Source: JBDRMN01 sp043812055 (lineage in GTDB: Bacteria > Patescibacteriota > Gracilibacteria > JAHISY01). Taken from it: 8,585 nt of DNA. Each line of letters opens with the position of its first letter. Within the stretch, counting starts at the first letter, position 1. The notes beneath the pieces are model-generated. The model saw only the letters and a list, made by a program, of their open reading frames with translations, ran no database searches and was not told the DNA's origin. The stretch lies in contig JBDRMN010000025.1 of assembly GCA_043812055.1 (NCBI GenBank), forward strand, positions 1 through 8,585. The letters are read 5' to 3'. Of this stretch, positions 6,303 through 8,585 are shown piece after piece. The position numbers were made by a program, and so were the translations under genes.

Positions 6303-7232
6303 TTAGATTTTGTTGGCACATCCCAATATATCAATCTTATGCTTTACCATATCCGTCACCGCGTCGCGGGCAGCGCCGAGGAACTTGCGGACGTCGAAGT
6401 TGTCGGGATTTTCCTTCAAGTTTTTGCGGACGGCAGCGGTCATACCCAGGCGGATGTCGGTGTCGATATTTACTTTCGTCACCCCGTGTTTGCTGGCCTC
6501 GGTGATCATCTCTTCGGGAACTCCCTGACTCCCTTTCACTTCTCCGCCGTAGGAATTAATTTCTTCGACGAAGTCCTGTAATACTGAGGAAGCCCCGTGC
6601 AACACCAGGGGGATTTTCACGAGTTTGGCGATCTTCCCGCAGCGCTCAAAATCCAATTCGGGTTTGGTGTCGGGTGGAAACTTGTAAGCGCCGTGGCTCG
6701 TGCCAATCGCGACGGCGAGACTATCCACCCCGGTTTTTTCCACGAACTCCGCAGCCTGGTTCGGATCAGTATAGCTTCCCTGCCCTGCATCAACTTTCAC
6801 ATCATCCTCCATGCCCTCAAGTTTGCCGAGCTCGCCTTCCACTACCACACCTTTCCCGTGGGCGTAATCCACAACCCTTTTTGTCAGTTCAATATTTTCT
6901 TCAAAAGGATGTTTACTGCCATCGATCATTACGCTCGTAAATCCGTTATCAATACAATCTTTGCAGATTTCGAAGTCTTCGCCGTGATCGAGATGGAAGA
7001 CAATCGGAATCTCCGGATAAATTTCGGCGGCACCTTCCATCAGCTTACGAAGGAAAATCGACCCTGCGTATTTCCGCGCACCAGCAGAAACCTGGAGGAT
7101 TACAGGAGCTTGTTTTTCTTTCACACCCTCCATAATTCCCTGGATAATCTCGAGGTTATTGACGTTGAATGCGCCGATGGCGTATTTCTCGGCGAGAGCT
7201 TTTTGGAAGAGTTCGGTGGAGGTGACTAGCAT
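6303..7232 (-). CDS. fba: Class II fructose-bisphosphate aldolase
   Basis: This cytoplasmic zinc enzyme reversibly splits fructose 1,6-bisphosphate into dihydroxyacetone phosphate and glyceraldehyde 3-phosphate in glycolysis and gluconeogenesis. The 309-residue protein shows the family in full: the N-terminal GAFNVNN (20-26); HLDHG (80-84) with catalytic Asp82 and zinc ligand His83; VEGELG (131-136) with Glu134; GTSHGAYK (177-184) with His180; the phosphate-binding LHGASS (211-216) with His212; VNIDTD (254-259); and the C-terminal end GCANKI. The LHGASS/ANKI style resembles the Helicobacter-type class IIB enzymes. I start at the ATG at 7232, which gives the usual MLVTSTELFQ N-terminus. A GTG 31 codons upstream would add a non-conserved extension running back almost to the tRNA. 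There is no Shine-Dalgarno sequence. The gene is divergent from tRNA-Trp and convergent with the DUF4015 gene. Confidence 0.95.
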   Translation of the reverse strand: MLVTSTELFQKALAEKYAIGAFNVNNLEIIQGIMEGVKEKQAPVILQVSAGARKYAGSIFLRKLMEGAAEIYPEIPIVFHLDHGEDFEICKDCIDNGFTSVMIDGSKHPFEENIELTKRVVDYAHGKGVVVEGELGKLEGMEDDVKVDAGQGSYTDPNQAAEFVEKTGVDSLAVAIGTSHGAYKFPPDTKPELDFERCGKIAKLVKIPLVLHGASSVLQDFVEEINSYGGEVKGSQGVPEEMITEASKHGVTKVNIDTDIRLGMTAAVRKNLKENPDNFDVRKFLGAARDAVTDMVKHKIDILGCANKI

Positions 7233-7263
7233 GTTGGGAGGATTAAGGAGTAAGCTCAAGGGA

Positions 7264-7290
7264 ATTCTACTTGATTTTTTCTCTTCACAA
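7264..7290 (-). promoter_or_regulatory. Weak candidate promoter of fba
   Basis: On the minus strand TAGAAT (7269-7264) is preceded, 15 bases away, by TTGTGA (7290-7285). It would give a leader of about 25 bases before the ATG at 7232. The spacing is short and the match only partial. Confidence 0.28.
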
Positions 7291-7307
7291 AAAACCGAGA
7301 CATCTTT

Positions 7308-7316
7308 TGCTAAAAT
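7308..7316 (+). promoter_or_regulatory. Extended -10 promoter of tRNA-Trp
   Basis: TGC followed by TAAAAT forms an extended -10 ending 11 bases before the tRNA 5' end, so the transcript would carry a 5' leader of about 4-5 bases. No -35 match lies 17 bases upstream (CAAAAA). Confidence 0.5.
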
Positions 7317-7327
7317 AGCGCTCACTT

Positions 7328-7403
7328 AGGCCCATAGTGTTAGTGGCTAGCACGCCGGTCTCCAAAACCGGAAGGTCGGGTTCAAATCCTGATGGGCCTG
7401 CCA
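7328..7403 (+). tRNA. tRNA-Trp (anticodon CCA)
   Basis: A complete cloverleaf is visible. The acceptor stem AGGCCCA (7328-7334) pairs with TGGGCCT (7393-7399). The D stem GTGT/GCAC lies at 7337-7340 and 7350-7353. The anticodon stem CCGGT/ACCGG encloses the loop CTCCAAA, with anticodon CCA at 7362-7364. A 4-base variable loop precedes a T stem TCGGG/CCTGA closed around TTCAAAT. G7400 is the discriminator expected for bacterial tRNA-Trp, and the 3' CCA is encoded (7401-7403). The CCA anticodon reads only UGG, so there is no sign of UGA recoding as tryptophan. The gene is head-to-head with fba, and a recombinase gene runs into its 3' part from the opposite strand. No terminator is visible after the CCA. 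Confidence 0.96.
7347..7403. other. Candidate attachment site (attL/attR) within the 3' part of tRNA-Trp
   Basis: The integrase-type gene ends inside the 3' part of an intact tRNA gene, and composition drops just beyond it. This is the usual layout when an element has integrated into a tRNA 3' end. The recombined core should lie in or just after this segment. Its partner copy would be at the element's other end, outside the window, so the core cannot be delimited here. Confidence 0.45.
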
Positions 7404-8585
7404 TCCATAGCAATTTTCAACAGGAGAAGTCTCACGCTTGTTTTCTCCATTTTTACGAGTGGTTTCCAGTGCTAACCCTTCGGAACGCAATCTTGATTGA
7501 TTCGCCCACTCTCCAATTACTTCAAACGCTTTTCTAGGCTGAATCTCGAGTTTCCTGTCTTTTAGAATTAAGTTCGAACCTAAACAGGCAAGAATCAATC
7601 TTTTGTCTGTATCCGTGCCATTCTCAAACTTCTTCTTGGCAATTTTGCAAAAATTAAGTGTCTTCAAGGTGAGTTCAATCCAACTATCTTGCCGAGCATC
7701 AAGATTATCTAACTCTCTTTGGAGCTTTGATCTATCGGCTACGATTTCATTCTTTTGCTGTTTAAACTCTTCATTCGAAAGTAACTCACTATCCATGTTT
7801 TCCGATGAGATTTTTAGCTTCAGTAAATTATCTATTCTGCTGGTGCAACCAGCTAATTGTTTTTGTAGATTATTTTTTACTTTCTCGCGAGTTTCGATTT
7901 CATGGTCTGTTTGTCTATCAAGGTGATTTTTTGCCAAAAGGAAAAGCCTTTCTGAAATCTGAATTTGGTTTAGGAATTCGGAAACTTGTTTATCTAGCTC
8001 GCTTTTATTGATGCTTTTTTGTGAACAAGGAACAGGTAGCTTCGCATTTCTTTTTTTGGTGCAGCGATAGTAAATGTAGTTTTTCAGTTTATCTTCACTC
8101 TTTACGAATTTTGATTTCTCTTCAGCGGTGATTTGGCATCCACACTCTCCGCATTGAATCAATCCAGTAAAAGGAAAAGTTTTCTTGCTCGGTCTAGTGT
8201 TTCGCGATCTTCCTCCTAATAGTTTTTGCACATGATTAAATTCCTCTCGGGTAATCATCGGCTCGTGTGCTCCCTGATACATTTCTTCGCAAACAGTAAA
8301 TTCACCATAATAAAAAGTGTTATTCAGTATGCTGTAAATGGTGGATCTGCTTACAGGATTACCAAGTACTCTTTTGCGCCGTGTCTTTAGCCCCCACTTG
8401 TTCGCAGCTATTTTAGCTATTTGAGCGGGATTGTAAGCTCCGGTAAGCATCAAATCCCATATCTTCCTTACTAGATGAAATCTTTCTTCATCGGGAATAA
8501 TTGTTTTCTCAATGATGTTGTTTATGTAGCCGAGCGGAGGCGGTGTAGTTATCCAACCTTTTTCCCACTTTGATTTATTACCCCT
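7347..8585 (-). CDS. Large serine recombinase (site-specific integrase), N-terminal part outside the window
   Basis: The frame is open from the window edge: the codons between 8585 and 8454 encode a typical recombinase stretch (GWITTPPPLGYIN, then PDEERFHLVRKIWD). The TTG/ATG pair at 8453-8448 is therefore internal. In the 412 residues present I see the PF07508-type recombinase domain (about 10-140), a zinc ribbon with CGEC (145-148) and YYRC...PC (Cys175, Cys187), and a coiled-coil region (about 229-304). The N-terminal resolvase domain with the catalytic serine must lie beyond 8585. These enzymes insert and excise phages and integrative elements. The last 18 codons are the antisense of tRNA-Trp, starting at its CCA, and give the DLNP sequence typical of reading T-arm antisense. 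The genuine conserved protein probably ends near the EVIGEW motif (about 355-360). The gene is more AT-rich (about 36% G+C in two sampled rows) than the rest, which supports horizontal origin. Confidence 0.92.
   Translation of the reverse strand, partial: RGNKSKWEKGWITTPPPLGYINNIIEKTIIPDEERFHLVRKIWDLMLTGAYNPAQIAKIAANKWGLKTRRKRVLGNPVSRSTIYSILNNTFYYGEFTVCEEMYQGAHEPMITREEFNHVQKLLGGRSRNTRPSKKTFPFTGLIQCGECGCQITAEEKSKFVKSEDKLKNYIYYRCTKKRNAKLPVPCSQKSINKSELDKQVSEFLNQIQISERLFLLAKNHLDRQTDHEIETREKVKNNLQKQLAGCTSRIDNLLKLKISSENMDSELLSNEEFKQQKNEIVADRSKLQRELDNLDARQDSWIELTLKTLNFCKIAKKKFENGTDTDKRLILACLGSNLILKDRKLEIQPRKAFEVIGEWANQSRLRSEGLALETTRKNGENKRETSPVENCYGWQAHQDLNPTFRFWRPAC

Noticed and set aside
6597..7229. 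210-codon plus-strand open frame
   Set aside because: It lies wholly antisense to the aldolase gene, whose motifs are complete. The frame has no recognisable domain and is a shadow frame.
7233..7325. GTG start at 7325 giving a 31-residue longer aldolase
   Set aside because: The extension is not aldolase-like and reaches to within 3 bases of the tRNA 5' end. Class II aldolases start at the MLVTSTELFQ-like segment.
7362..7364. Possibility of UGA recoding through an altered tRNA-Trp
   Set aside because: The anticodon is CCA, not TCA. The TGA at 70-72 is followed at once by a terminator-like hairpin, as expected for a real stop.
8448..8453. TTG/ATG as the true start of the recombinase
   Set aside because: The frame stays open to the window edge and encodes recognisable recombinase-domain sequence upstream, so these codons are internal.
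1..8585. CRISPR array, rRNA, riboswitch or insertion-sequence ends
   Set aside because: I saw no regularly spaced repeats, rRNA-like sequence or terminal inverted repeats flanking a transposase, and no leader long enough to hold a riboswitch.

Overview
The window is a gene-dense bacterial segment: six protein genes, a fragment of a seventh, one tRNA gene, and no gap longer than about 115 bases. Most of it sits near 50% G+C (30/60 and 29/60 in the 60-base rows starting at 3301 and 5581). The right end is clearly more AT-rich (22/60 and 21/60 in the rows starting at 7801 and 7921). Stop codons are TAA, TAG and one TGA, and the tRNA-Trp anticodon is CCA, so the standard bacterial code applies. 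No start codon has a convincing Shine-Dalgarno sequence. Convergent genes are separated by long AT-rich inverted repeats. Together with a perfect GC-rich palindrome and the gene set, this style resembles uncultivated Patescibacteria/CPR-type genomes. That assignment is an inference from style and is not proven.

Layout. At 1-72 is the tail of an unidentified gene, followed by a hairpin and a 22-bp perfect palindrome. At 187-3746 is a two-gene forward unit: a type II P-type cation ATPase, then, 5 bases later, a membrane-anchored MltD-like lytic transglycosylase. An inverted repeat separates it from a convergent MscS-family channel gene (3816-4904, minus). An 88-bp divergent promoter region lies between the MscS gene and a forward gene for a signal-anchored DUF4015-type TIM-barrel putative glycoside hydrolase (4993-6204). 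A second long inverted repeat separates that gene from class II fructose-bisphosphate aldolase (6303-7232, minus). Then come a divergent tRNA-Trp(CCA) gene (7328-7403) and, convergent with and overlapping it, the 3' part of a large serine recombinase gene (7347 to the window edge, minus).

Functionally, 187-6204 reads as an envelope and ion-homeostasis neighbourhood: a cation pump, a peptidoglycan-cleaving enzyme, a tension-gated channel and a surface glycosidase. The aldolase is a central glycolytic/gluconeogenic housekeeping gene. From about 7347 rightwards the window probably enters an integrated mobile element. The recombinase reading frame ends inside the tRNA gene, whose antisense strand encodes its last 18 residues. 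The element's cargo and far attachment site would lie beyond 8585.

The items most worth a second look are the tRNA/recombinase junction, the Na,K-ATPase-like set of ion-site residues in the pump, the apparently leaderless promoters, and the intergenic inverted repeats. I did not find a clearly new multi-gene system inside this window.
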